The position numbers and the translations under genes are program-made. Source: Candidatus Nitrosotenuis sp. (GTDB lineage Archaea > Thermoproteota > Nitrososphaeria > Nitrososphaerales > Nitrosopumilaceae). Taken from it: a stretch of DNA of 9,230 bases. Of the stretch, positions 1-6,507 are shown piece after piece. Below the pieces are notes generated by a model. That model did not search any database. It worked only from the letters and a program-made list of their open reading frames with translations, and had not been told where the DNA came from. Every line of letters begins with the position of its first letter. Positions within the stretch are counted from its first letter, which is position 1. The stretch spans positions 1 through 9,230 of the forward strand of contig JAHEXS010000038.1 of NCBI GenBank assembly GCA_023252015.1, written 5' to 3'.

Positions 1-2
1 AG

Positions 3-1037
3 GACGGTTTGTTGTTGAAAAACATAATCCAAAACAAGACAATAGGTACACTCAACACGTTTTACCATCCAGACTTTGTTTCATTTTTCAGTTCACGTGG
101 TCCCGTTTCTCCATTTTACATAAAGCCAAACTTGGTAGCACCTGGAGTTTTTGTGAACACCACCACAATTAAAGGCAATTATAATCTGACAAGCGGAACT
201 AGTTTTGCAGCCCCACATGTTTCGGGTACAGCTGCCATCTTATTGCAAAAGAATCCAAAATTGACACCATATGAGATTAATTCGATAATTTCGACTACTG
301 TAGATCCAATATCAGATACGTATGGAATTCCATTTCCACTTGAAATAAGTGGAGTTGGCAGACTAAATGTAACAAAGGCGTTTAATGCGAATCTCATCAT
401 AACGCCATACTATGTCATCTTTGATTTATCGCCATACGCCAAAACACAAACCTCGCTATTGCAGATAAAAACAATCAATCAGGAATCCCCAAAAATAAAA
501 GTAGAATTCAAGTTAAACGAGGATGCAGTAAATTTTGATTACTCACTTGATGGCAATCGTCTTTACATCATCTCCAATCTTGTAAAGGAAATTCCAAGGG
601 AATATCAAGGAATGATCACAATAGATGATGGTGCAATGAAATATCACATTCCAATGTTGGTAAGAATATCAACAAGTTCAGTTGGCGCAATTAATGATGA
701 TGGAAAATTGGATTTTAGAGTTTACTCAAACGACACTTGGTCTTATGCAAAGATCTCAGTGTACAATAAGGATGACAACCTCATCAACACTGCATCCATA
801 ACACCAGCAAAAAACGAGCATATCATAATCCATGAGGCAGGACAGTACTGGATTGAGGCAAACATCAAAGAGAAAAACGATACAACTAATGTATATAATG
901 CAATTTTTGTCGAGTCACCAGCAAAAGATCAAATTGATTTTAAAGCAATTGGAATACCGCAAAGGCAGCTGCTAATCATAGTTGGAATTATCGGCACAAT
1001 ATCAATAGTTGGAATAATTATTAGGAAAAAACATTAG
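3..1037 (+). CDS. Subtilisin-like (S8 family) serine protease, C-terminal part, membrane-anchored; 5' end outside window
   Basis: Secreted serine endopeptidase whose catalytic domain should act outside the cytoplasmic membrane. The frame is open from the first bases, so the gene enters from the left; the TTG at 9 is not a credible start because it falls inside the fold. Counting from that TTG, the motif FSSRGP (27-32) with downstream IKPNLVAPG (38-46) and the nucleophile motif GTSFAAPHVSG (63-73, catalytic Ser65, codon 201-203) are classic S8 landmarks. The catalytic Asp and His must lie upstream, outside the window. Residues ~130-300 are beta-rich and resemble Fn3-like C-terminal domains of archaeal S8 proteases. 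A hydrophobic segment (~320-338) followed by RKKH looks like a C-terminal membrane anchor with a positive cytoplasmic tail. The stop overlaps the pckA stop tail to tail by 4 bp. Family is certain; the natural substrate is unknown. Confidence 0.9.
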   Translation, partial: DGLLLKNIIQNKTIGTLNTFYHPDFVSFFSSRGPVSPFYIKPNLVAPGVFVNTTTIKGNYNLTSGTSFAAPHVSGTAAILLQKNPKLTPYEINSIISTTVDPISDTYGIPFPLEISGVGRLNVTKAFNANLIITPYYVIFDLSPYAKTQTSLLQIKTINQESPKIKVEFKLNEDAVNFDYSLDGNRLYIISNLVKEIPREYQGMITIDDGAMKYHIPMLVRISTSSVGAINDDGKLDFRVYSNDTWSYAKISVYNKDDNLINTASITPAKNEHIIIHEAGQYWIEANIKEKNDTTNVYNAIFVESPAKDQIDFKAIGIPQRQLLIIVGIIGTISIVGIIIRKKH

Positions 1038-2635
1038 GGCTTTGTCCCTGCGTTTACTATTTCTGGTGTCGCATTTTTGAACTTGGTAAAATTGTCTACA
1101 AACATTTGAGCTAGTTTTTTTGCAGAAAGTTCGTATGCGTCTTTGTCTTGCCACGTGGTTTTTGGATCCAGGACCTCGGATGGAACCCCCGGACATTCAG
1201 TTGGAACATCCACGTTAAAGAGGGGATCATGTCGGTATTTTACAATATCAAGTGCTCCAGTCAATGCCGCAGTGACCATTGCCCTGCTGTACTTGATGCT
1301 GATTCTCTTTCCAACTCCATACGGTCCGCCTGACCATCCGGTGTTAATCAGGTAAACTACAGTGTTGTGACTTTTGATTTTTTCTCCCAATAATTTAGCA
1401 TAAACTTCCGCAGGTCGAGGCATGAATGGAGCTCCAAAGCACTCGGAAAATGTGGCTTTTGGTTCTTTTATTCCCCTTTCGGTTCCTGCCAATTTACTTG
1501 TATATCCAGACATAAAGTGGTACATCGCACCTTCCTTGGTAAGCTTTGAAAGTGGTGGTAATACTCCAAGTGCGTCTGCTGTCAAAAATACAATTACCTT
1601 TGGATGCCCGCCAACACTTGGAAAGACTGCGGCTGGGATATACTCAAGTGGATATGCAGCCCGTGTATTTTCTGTAAGCGAGCCATCATCAAAGTTTGGT
1701 TTGAGTGTTTGTTTGTCAATTACCACGTTTTCTAATACTGCGCCTGATCTTATCGCATTCCAGATTTGCGGTTCTGCTTCTCGATTTAGGTTAATGCATT
1801 TTGCATAACAGCCACCTTCAAAATTAAAAACGCCTCTGTCTGACCAACCATGTTCATCATCACCAATCAGCATTCTATTTGGATCAGCGGAAAGACTTGT
1901 CTTGCCTGTACCAGAAAGACCAAAGAACAACGCAGTATCGCCGCTTTTTCCAATGTTTGCAGAACAATGCATTGGAAAAATTCCCCACTTTGGCAGAAGA
2001 TAATTCATAACAGAAAACATAGACTTTTTCATCTCTCCGGCGTAGCTTGTAGCACCAATCAAAACAAGTTTTTTTGTCAGATTGATCAGTATGAAAACAT
2101 CAGAGCCAGTTCCATCTACTTCTGGAATTGCCTCAAAGCCATTTATGCACATTACTGTAAATTCTGGCTCGTGGTTTTCAAGCTCTGTCGCAGATGGTCT
2201 AACAAACAATTGCCTTGCAAAAAGACTCTGCCAAGAATGATCATTGATTACTCTAATAGCAAGACGATTTTCAGCATCCGCTCCCACAAATCCATCAAAT
2301 ACAAACAGTTCCTTTCCTTCGACAAATTTCTTCATCTTATTGAAAATCTTATCAAATCTGTCAAGTGGGAATGGATGGTTAACATTTCCCCAGTCAACGG
2401 TATCATGGGTTTCGTCATCATCTACAATATAGCGGTCATCGGGAGATCTTCCGGTGTATTTACCAGTTTTTACTGCAAAGGAGCCAGTAGTCGTAAGCAC
2501 GCCTTCATTTTTTTGCACTGCTATTTCGACTAGTTTTTCAGGCGAGAGGTTTCGGTGAATTTTTGACGGTTTTATTCCGAATGTCTCAATCTGAGAGACA
2601 AATTTGGTAGTAACAGTCGATTTAGGATCATTCAT
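1034..2635 (-). CDS. pckA: ATP-dependent phosphoenolpyruvate carboxykinase
   Basis: Cytoplasmic enzyme converting oxaloacetate and ATP to phosphoenolpyruvate, CO2 and ADP, the entry step of gluconeogenesis. At 533 aa it matches the usual ATP-type length. Visible motifs in order: TGRSP (61-65, substrate-binding Arg63), YAGEMKKS (198-205, catalytic lysine region), MHCSAN (222-227, metal-binding His223), the P-loop GLSGTGKTS (239-247), the kinase-2 metal site in DDEHGWSDRG (259-268), and TENTRAAYP (321-329, conserved Arg325). The GLSGTGKT P-loop separates it from the GTP-dependent family. Start is the ATG at 2635, which gives the normal N-terminus. In autotrophic Nitrososphaerota this enzyme would draw oxaloacetate derived from the 3-hydroxypropionate/4-hydroxybutyrate cycle into sugar synthesis; that role is inferred from the lineage. 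It is transcribed divergently from rpl32e and has no TATA box at the leaderless distance. Confidence 0.97.
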   Translation of the reverse strand: MNDPKSTVTTKFVSQIETFGIKPSKIHRNLSPEKLVEIAVQKNEGVLTTTGSFAVKTGKYTGRSPDDRYIVDDDETHDTVDWGNVNHPFPLDRFDKIFNKMKKFVEGKELFVFDGFVGADAENRLAIRVINDHSWQSLFARQLFVRPSATELENHEPEFTVMCINGFEAIPEVDGTGSDVFILINLTKKLVLIGATSYAGEMKKSMFSVMNYLLPKWGIFPMHCSANIGKSGDTALFFGLSGTGKTSLSADPNRMLIGDDEHGWSDRGVFNFEGGCYAKCINLNREAEPQIWNAIRSGAVLENVVIDKQTLKPNFDDGSLTENTRAAYPLEYIPAAVFPSVGGHPKVIVFLTADALGVLPPLSKLTKEGAMYHFMSGYTSKLAGTERGIKEPKATFSECFGAPFMPRPAEVYAKLLGEKIKSHNTVVYLINTGWSGGPYGVGKRISIKYSRAMVTAALTGALDIVKYRHDPLFNVDVPTECPGVPSEVLDPKTTWQDKDAYELSAKKLAQMFVDNFTKFKNATPEIVNAGTKP

Positions 2636-2678
2636 GTTTGTTTATCAACCCAATTTCAAAGAACGTAGGCATGAACAT

Positions 2679-2690
2679 CAAATATTCGAT
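2679..2690 (-). promoter_or_regulatory. Possible TATA box for pckA
   Basis: Read on the minus strand this is an AT-rich GAATATTTG element about 49 bp before the pckA ATG. If used, it would place the transcript start near 2658 and leave a leader of roughly 23 nt. No clear Shine-Dalgarno sequence is seen in that leader. It is weaker than the other promoters in the window. Confidence 0.3.
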
Positions 2691-2749
2691 CCGGTTACGA
2701 GTTCATTATTATCTCTTACTTTTTTACACGAGGATTTGTACAAGTAACC

Positions 2750-2757
2750 TATTTATT
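2750..2757 (+). promoter_or_regulatory. TATA box of the rpl32e-rpl19e operon
   Basis: TATTTATT is centred 26 bp before the TTG start of rpl32e, the archaeal TATA-to-start-site distance. The transcript would therefore begin at or very near the start codon (leaderless). The rest of 2636-2779 holds no gene that I can see. Confidence 0.6.
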
Positions 2758-2779
2758 GTAAAATCTAAGAGTTTCTCTA

Positions 2780-3184
2780 TTGACTATCAATAAAGAAGAG
2801 CTGGCATTAAGAAAGACAATTGCGGAACACAGGCCAGACTTTGTAAGACAAGAAAGTTGGAGATATGTAAGAGTTGGACTAGCTTGGAGAAAACCAAAGG
2901 GAATAGACAACCATCAGAGAAAACAAAAGTTCAGAGGCCGACCAGGATTGGTCAAGGTAGGCTACGGTGGTCCAAAAATAGCAAAGGGCTTGCATCCATC
3001 GGGATTTACAGATAATTTAGTTCACAATGTTGCTGATTTAGAAAAACTAAACCCAAAGACGGATGGCATAAGAATTGGCCACGGTGTTGGAACAAAGAAA
3101 AGATTGCAAATAGTTGCAAAAGCAATGGAAAAGAAATTCAAGGTTTTCAATGCGAGAGTGAGGACTAGTGGTAGTAAATCTTAG
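2780..3184 (+). CDS. rpl32e: Large-subunit ribosomal protein eL32 (L32e)
   Basis: Structural protein of the 50S subunit, of the archaeal/eukaryotic type with no bacterial counterpart. The 134-aa product carries the family core: RPDFVRQ (18-24), WRKPKGIDN (36-44), the basic QRKQKFRG stretch (46-53), GYGGPK (61-66), LHPSGF (71-76) and HNV (82-84), then IGHGVGTKKR (99-108) near the C-terminus. Start is TTG at 2780. An in-frame TAA at 2759 rules out an upstream extension, and the TATA box sits 26 bp before this TTG. The last 17 bp overlap rpl19e, so the two are surely cotranscribed and probably translationally coupled. Confidence 0.95.
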   Translation: MTINKEELALRKTIAEHRPDFVRQESWRYVRVGLAWRKPKGIDNHQRKQKFRGRPGLVKVGYGGPKIAKGLHPSGFTDNLVHNVADLEKLNPKTDGIRIGHGVGTKKRLQIVAKAMEKKFKVFNARVRTSGSKS

Positions 3185-3623
3185 AGCGAAAAAACGTCTC
3201 GTATCGCGAGTCGTCGGAGTAGGACTAAGCAGAATTAAATTCGATACTGAGAGCTCAGACGACATTGCAGATGCGATCACTCGTGAGAACATCAGAAGTC
3301 TCATAACTGCAGGTGCAATTACAATCAAACCTGCCAAGGGAACATCTCGCGGAAGATCAAAATTCAAGAAAGCGCAAAAATCCAAAAGAGGTGCCACTAC
3401 GGGTTCAAAGAAAGGAAGGAAGGGTGCACGTGTAGGAAAGAAAGAAGTCTATGTAAAACGAACACGCGCATTGCGATATAGACTCAAAGTAGCAAAGGAT
3501 AGAAAAGATATTACAAATCCTGAATTCTGGGAACTTTACAGAAAGGTAGGCGGAAATACTGTAAAAGACACTGCTCACCTAAGAGGCCTAATTGCTGAAG
3601 TAAAGGCAAGACGTAAGGCTTAG
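3168..3623 (+). CDS. rpl19e: Large-subunit ribosomal protein eL19 (L19e)
   Basis: 50S ribosomal protein of the archaeal/eukaryotic eL19 family, 151 aa. The N-terminal globular part NLRAKKRLVSRVVGVG (4-19) and the following segment up to about residue 55 (IRSLITAGAI at 42-51) are typical, followed by a very basic linker (56-95, rich in Lys, Arg, Gly) that threads into rRNA, and a helical C-terminus (~96-150). Start is a GTG at 3168 inside the end of rpl32e; the product beginning MVVNLRAKKR fits the family N-terminus and no better in-frame start exists. A GAGG four bases upstream may serve as a weak ribosome binding site. The stop overlaps the convergent ogt stop by 4 bp. Confidence 0.95.
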   Translation: MVVNLRAKKRLVSRVVGVGLSRIKFDTESSDDIADAITRENIRSLITAGAITIKPAKGTSRGRSKFKKAQKSKRGATTGSKKGRKGARVGKKEVYVKRTRALRYRLKVAKDRKDITNPEFWELYRKVGGNTVKDTAHLRGLIAEVKARRKA

Positions 3624-3922
3624 AATCGAAAAACAATTTTTTCCCAATTTTGAATTTTTCCACTCTTAATTGAGATTCCTTCTTTTGTAAGCATGTTAGT
3701 TTTTACGTCTTCTCCGTAAAAATAGCCGCCAATTTTTCCATCAGACTTGACAACACGATGACATGGAATTATGACTGGAAATGGATTTTTGTTCATGATT
3801 TGACCGATTATTCGTTGACCGTTTGGTAGATCAATTGCCTTTGCAAGATCACCATATGTCGTAACTTTTCCTTTTGGCACCTTGAGTAATTTTTGATAAA
3901 CTCTACGTTCAAGATCATTCAA
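3620..3922 (-). CDS. ogt: Methylated-DNA--protein-cysteine S-methyltransferase (MGMT/Ogt C-terminal domain only)
   Basis: Suicide DNA-repair protein that transfers alkyl groups from O6-alkylguanine (and O4-alkylthymine) to its own cysteine. The 100-aa product is the DNA-binding, active-site domain alone. It shows VPKGKVTTYGDLA (15-27, helix-turn-helix with the base-flipping Tyr23), the likely arginine finger Arg37 before IIG, NKNPFP (44-49), and the active-site PCHRVV (53-58) with acceptor Cys54, followed by GxxGGY. The intact Cys separates it from alkyltransferase-like proteins, in which Trp or Ala replaces it. The N-terminal domain of longer homologues is absent. Start is TTG at 3922, giving MNDLERRVYQ, and it overlaps the dtdA stop by 4 bp (TTGA), so it is the second gene of a coupled operon. 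Confidence 0.92.
   Translation of the reverse strand: MNDLERRVYQKLLKVPKGKVTTYGDLAKAIDLPNGQRIIGQIMNKNPFPVIIPCHRVVKSDGKIGGYFYGEDVKTNMLTKEGISIKSGKIQNWEKIVFRF
3629..3659. terminator. Bidirectional A/T-tract terminator between rpl19e and ogt
   Basis: An A5 run (3629-3633, T5 for minus-strand transcripts) and T6 (3637-3642) plus T5 (3655-3659) runs for plus-strand transcripts lie just past or within the 3' end of ogt. Archaeal RNA polymerase terminates at such T-tracts. The rpl19e terminator necessarily lies within the ogt coding sequence. Confidence 0.45.
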
Positions 3923-4692
3923 AGTTTTATCACGTCCATATCAGCATCTTTGATTAAATCTATTACCTTTTGTTTGTGTGATCCCAGTCCTTCCCAGTCA
4001 AGCAGTGCGGTCTTTGCCTTGCTTCTATCCAAAATATGAGAAAAGAGAGACTCGTCAAGAAGTTCAAGGGCATGTTTTGGAATTACAGTCCCCAAGGCGT
4101 ATTTTCCTTCAATGATTTCTTTTGTGAACTTTTCAGGATAATGAGTACCGCCAAAACATATTGCTACAGGATTAGTCTTTATTGGCTCAGACATGGTTTG
4201 CAGCACTAGTTTTGCAACGGAATTGCAAATGGATTCATCGTTCCATTGTTTTTCCGTGGTTCCAATCTCAATGAATATGGCAGGCTTGCTCAAAGCAGTT
4301 GGTCCGTGATGAGTAGCCTCTATTGTGATTTGAAATTCTGAAAAATCAGTTCTATTTTTCCACAGTGTTTGGAGGTAGGATTTTTGCAGATGCGGGTGCG
4401 GAACTGCAACTTGTCTTTCATTTCCACCAAATTGTGCAACGCCAAAGTTTCCAGTGCTATGGCACGTTAGGGCAAGTTCTCCAGATTGTGCCGCATGTTT
4501 TGACAAAAATACAAATCCATCGTAATGATATTTTTCCTCAAGCCAGTCTGCAGAAATTGCGGGAGTTGGAATAATTATCAGATCAAAATTTTTTCCCCGA
4601 TAAATGTCGCCGTCTTTTTTCATTTGTTTTGAGATGAATTTTGCCATGTTATGGCCAGCTGGGTCTTGTTCATATGCAACTAGTAATTCCAC
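3919..4692 (-). CDS. dtdA: Archaeal/plant-type D-aminoacyl-tRNA deacylase (DTD2 / GEK1 family)
   Basis: Hydrolyses D-amino acids mischarged on tRNA, protecting translation from D-residues. The 257-aa protein has the family's conserved blocks: DPAG (10-13), SKHAAQSG (64-71), LTCHSTGNFG (75-84), EATHHGPT (125-132, probable metal/catalytic histidines) and CFGGTHYPEKF (179-189). It is unrelated in fold to bacterial Dtd. The GTG start at 4692 is preceded in frame by a TAG at 4696-4698, so it is the only possible start, and a TATA-like box lies 26 bp upstream, consistent with a leaderless transcript. It is first in an operon with ogt, which it overlaps by 4 bp, and divergent from secE across 39 bp. 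Both operon members are chemical-damage or fidelity functions; a shared regulatory logic is only an inference. Confidence 0.93.
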   Translation of the reverse strand: MELLVAYEQDPAGHNMAKFISKQMKKDGDIYRGKNFDLIIIPTPAISADWLEEKYHYDGFVFLSKHAAQSGELALTCHSTGNFGVAQFGGNERQVAVPHPHLQKSYLQTLWKNRTDFSEFQITIEATHHGPTALSKPAIFIEIGTTEKQWNDESICNSVAKLVLQTMSEPIKTNPVAICFGGTHYPEKFTKEIIEGKYALGTVIPKHALELLDESLFSHILDRSKAKTALLDWEGLGSHKQKVIDLIKDADMDVIKL

Positions 4693-4702
4693 GACCTAAA
4701 AG

Positions 4703-4708
4703 ATATAA
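4703..4708 (+). promoter_or_regulatory. TATA box of secE-spt5(-rpl11)
   Basis: The ATATAA core (within GATATAAG) lies about 27 bp before the secE ATG at 4732, predicting a leaderless or almost leaderless mRNA. It also sits only 11-16 bp upstream of the opposite dtdA start. Confidence 0.6.
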
Positions 4709-4714
4709 GACCAC

Positions 4715-4722
4715 TTTATTAA
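4715..4722 (-). promoter_or_regulatory. TATA box of dtdA-ogt
   Basis: On the minus strand this reads TTAATAAA, centred about 26 bp before the dtdA GTG. It is interleaved with the secE promoter inside the 39-bp divergent gap. Confidence 0.5.
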
Positions 4723-4731
4723 CGTCCAGCG

Positions 4732-4902
4732 ATGGATCTAGTAAACACCTTCAAGAACATGGCAAACACGTTGAAGCTTGCCAAAAAGTCGGACAAAGAG
4801 GACTATATGCAACACTTGAGACTAGTTCTTTTAGGAATAGCTGCCATTGGGACGATTGGATTTATAATTCAGTTTGTTTTTTCGGTGTTTAGATTCGGAT
4901 AG
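4732..4902 (+). CDS. secE: Preprotein translocase subunit SecE (Sec61 gamma)
   Basis: Small essential subunit that clamps the SecY channel for protein export across the cytoplasmic membrane. The ATG at 4732 opens a 56-aa frame: an amphipathic, basic N-terminal helix (NTFKNMANTLKLAKKSDKED, 5-24), the conserved EY-like step (Glu23-Asp24-Tyr25), and one membrane span (~31-50) containing LGIAAIGTIGF, the glycine-rich signature of archaeal SecE/Sec61 gamma. The length fits archaeal SecE (about 55-70 aa). Its stop TAG ends at 4902 and the spt5 ATG begins at 4903, with no gap. The secE-spt5-rpl11 order is the standard archaeal arrangement and supports the call. Its small size makes it easy to miss with length cut-offs. 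Confidence 0.93.
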   Translation: MDLVNTFKNMANTLKLAKKSDKEDYMQHLRLVLLGIAAIGTIGFIIQFVFSVFRFG

Positions 4903-5364
4903 ATGGAATTGTCACAAGAAATTAAATCGCATCTTTTTGCAGTTAGAACCACAGGAGGTCAGGAAAAAGTAGTAATGAACTTGCTACAAAACAAGATAAA
5001 GACAAACAAAATTAACGTTCTTTCAGTTTTACTAGTTGACAATCTAAAGGGCTATGTTGTAATTGAGGCAAAAGATGCAAATGCCGCCTTTGACGCCCTA
5101 CAGGGAATCAGACATATTCGCGGCCAGCTCAGAGGCGAATTAGAATTCAAAGATATTGAAGGTTATTTGGTAACTAGAACAAATGCAACACAATTAGCAA
5201 TAGACAATGTTGTTGAAATCATCGGAGGACCGTTCAAGGGAATGAAGGCAACAGTCACAAGAGTAGATAATGAAAAGCAAGAGGCCACAGTTATTCTCCT
5301 AGATGCACCATACCAATTACCAGTCACAGTTGATAGCAACTATCTCAAGATATCCACGGCTTAG
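4903..5364 (+). CDS. spt5: Transcription elongation factor Spt5 (archaeal NusG)
   Basis: Binds the RNA polymerase clamp and closes it over DNA, raising processivity and linking transcription to translation; works with Spt4. The 153-aa product has an N-terminal NGN domain (about 9-88, beginning HLFAVRTTGGQEKVV) and a single KOW domain (about 102-150) containing VVEIIGGPFKGMKATV (103-118). Length and two-domain layout match archaeal Spt5. It directly abuts the secE stop without a spacer or visible Shine-Dalgarno sequence, so its translation probably depends on reinitiation after secE. It is followed after 36 bp by rpl11. Confidence 0.95.
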   Translation: MELSQEIKSHLFAVRTTGGQEKVVMNLLQNKIKTNKINVLSVLLVDNLKGYVVIEAKDANAAFDALQGIRHIRGQLRGELEFKDIEGYLVTRTNATQLAIDNVVEIIGGPFKGMKATVTRVDNEKQEATVILLDAPYQLPVTVDSNYLKISTA

Positions 5365-5369
5365 GAAGG

Positions 5370-5376
5370 ATTAAAT
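5370..5376 (+). promoter_or_regulatory. Possible internal promoter of rpl11
   Basis: ATTAAAT preceded by purine-rich AGGAAGG (BRE-like) is centred 28 bp before the rpl11 ATG, in the 36-bp gap after spt5. The spacing matches the leaderless promoters elsewhere in the window, so rpl11 may have its own start site besides readthrough from secE-spt5. Confidence 0.35.
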
Positions 5377-5400
5377 CTTCACTCAAAAAAAGATGAAAAT

Positions 5401-5883
5401 ATGTCTGACACTCAATCTGTTTCCGCATTAGTAACTGGAGGACAAGCTTCTGCAGGGCCACCATTAGGTCCAGCATTAGGTCCACTTGGAGTAAACATCA
5501 TGCAGATCATCCAGACAATAAACGATAAAACTAAGGATTTTGAGGGAATGAAGGTACCAGTAACAGTTAATGTCAATACCAAAACAAAACAATGGGATGT
5601 GATTGTTGGAATTCCATCTGCGGCAGCATTGCTTCTAAAGGAGGCAGGAATTCAAAAAGGCTCAGGTACTTCGGGTTCCACATGGGTTGGAGACATCAAA
5701 GTTGAATCCATTGTCAAGGTAGCAAAGGCAAAACTAGAAAAATCATATGCAAGTTCCTTAAAATCAGTCGCAAAAGAAGTTGTTGGAACCTGTCTTCCGT
5801 TAGGAATTAAAATCGAAGGTAAGACTCCCAAAGAATTCACTGCAGAGATAAATGCAGGAAAATGGGACGCCCAACTAAACTAA
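5401..5883 (+). CDS. rpl11: Large-subunit ribosomal protein uL11 (L11)
   Basis: Forms the base of the GTPase-associated stalk together with 23S rRNA and uL10. The 160-aa sequence starts with the L11 N-terminal domain: GGQASAGPPLGPALGPLGVN (13-32, the glycine/proline-rich hallmark) and MKVPVTVNV. The C-terminal rRNA-binding domain follows (from about residue 70), including the KGSGT segment and the C-terminal EFTAEINAGKWD stretch. Start is ATG at 5401; the nearby ATG at 5393 is out of frame. In most archaea rpl11 is followed on the same strand by rpl1-rpl10-rpl12; here a minus-strand regulator intervenes, with 1 bp between the two stops. Confidence 0.97.
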   Translation: MSDTQSVSALVTGGQASAGPPLGPALGPLGVNIMQIIQTINDKTKDFEGMKVPVTVNVNTKTKQWDVIVGIPSAAALLLKEAGIQKGSGTSGSTWVGDIKVESIVKVAKAKLEKSYASSLKSVAKEVVGTCLPLGIKIEGKTPKEFTAEINAGKWDAQLN

Positions 5884-5884
5884 G

Positions 5885-6343
5885 TCACTTAGAAATCAAA
5901 TAAGAAGACTCTTTGTCCGTCTTTTGTAGTTCAACAAAAGTTTCAGTGCTTTGAATTCCCTCTATTTTACCAATTTTGTCAATGACGATCGTGTGTAGTT
6001 GCTCAAGGCTTTCTGCGTGAACACCAACCATGATGTCAAATCTTCCAGTGACTTCAGAAATTGAGACAATTTCTGCCGTTTGGAATAATTGTTTATGGAT
6101 CGCGTCCTTTAGTTTTGGATCCCTGTTAACTCCAATTGTTGCTTTCACGGTAATGCCAAGTTGCGCCTCATCTACAATGACAGTGAATTTTTTTATGATC
6201 TTCTTTTTGGTCAGCCTTTTGATTCTGCTATACAAGACAGATGCGTTGATTCCCATCTTTTTTGAAAGGTTTGGAACTGAGATGCTTCCATCCTTGGTTA
6301 ATTCGTAGAGGAGCTTCATGTCCAAATCATCTAGTTTATGCAA
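5885..6343 (-). CDS. Lrp/AsnC-family transcriptional regulator
   Basis: DNA-binding regulator of the feast/famine type, 152 aa, the standard length. The N-terminal winged helix-turn-helix occupies about 4-50: LDDLDMKLLYELTKDGSISVP, then the recognition region NLSKKMGINASVLYSRIKRL. The C-terminal RAM ligand-binding and oligomerisation domain spans about 65-140, with the conserved VTGRFDIMV (98-106). It uses a TTG start at 6343, giving the family-typical MHKLDDLDMKLL N-terminus. It sits on the minus strand between rpl11 and rpl1, with a stop 1 bp from the rpl11 stop, and its promoter region is shared with rpl1. Lrp proteins are often autoregulated; whether it acts on the neighbouring palindrome at 6488-6504 is an inference. 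The ligand cannot be read from sequence. Confidence 0.93.
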   Translation of the reverse strand: MHKLDDLDMKLLYELTKDGSISVPNLSKKMGINASVLYSRIKRLTKKKIIKKFTVIVDEAQLGITVKATIGVNRDPKLKDAIHKQLFQTAEIVSISEVTGRFDIMVGVHAESLEQLHTIVIDKIGKIEGIQSTETFVELQKTDKESSYLISK

Positions 6344-6368
6344 TGTTTACAAAACTATCGATTTGATG

Positions 6369-6377
6369 TTAATAAAT
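6369..6377 (-). promoter_or_regulatory. TATA box of the Lrp/AsnC gene
   Basis: Reads ATTTATTAA on the minus strand, about 28-30 bp before the TTG start, fitting a leaderless transcript. The following AT-rich stretch up to 6478 shows no gene. Confidence 0.45.
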
Positions 6378-6478
6378 GTAATTTTTATTATTAGAATTTG
6401 TATATAATGCAAAGCAATATAGCCAATTTAGAAAATTTTACATTTTTTGTCAAGTTTTGGCTTGCAAGCGACAAACGA

Positions 6479-6487
6479 TTTTAAATA
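6479..6487 (+). promoter_or_regulatory. TATA box of rpl1-rpl10
   Basis: TTTTAAATA is centred exactly 25 bp before the TTG at 6508, a near-consensus archaeal TATA box with a purine-rich BRE-like ACAAACGA in front. It fixes the rpl1 start: any longer reading would include the promoter in the coding region. Confidence 0.65.
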
Positions 6488-6504
6488 GGCTTTCGCAGAA
6501 AGCC
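6488..6504. repeat. Perfect 17-bp palindrome between the rpl1 TATA box and start codon
   Basis: GGCTTTC - GCA - GAAAGCC: two perfect 7-bp arms around a 3-nt centre, beginning immediately after the TATA box and ending 3 bp before the rpl1 start. With a TATA-defined start near 6508 it lies on DNA not in the mRNA, so it looks like an operator. If transcription starts further upstream it would instead form a hairpin just before the start codon. Confidence 0.6.
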
Positions 6505-6507
6505 GTA

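Noticed and set aside
1422..2533. Long plus-strand open frames (128 and 227 codons) opposite pckA
   Set aside because: They lie wholly antisense to a clearly conserved enzyme gene, their translations show no recognisable domain, and they have no promoter signals. They are shadows of pckA codon use.
2636..2779. tRNA or small RNA gene in the pckA-rpl32e gap
   Set aside because: No cloverleaf, T-loop or strong hairpin could be assembled. Only short 6-bp inverted repeats (ATGAAC/GTTCAT and GGTTAC/GTAACC) occur, which are expected by chance at this length.
3620..3922. Alkyltransferase-like (ATL) protein instead of MGMT
   Set aside because: The acceptor cysteine is intact in PCHRV; ATL proteins replace it with Trp or Ala.
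6395..6410. A second TATA-like TATATAAT for rpl1 around 6401-6408
   Set aside because: It is about 100 bp from the start codon with no gene at the right spacing; a better box lies at 6479-6487. It cannot be fully excluded as an upstream promoter.
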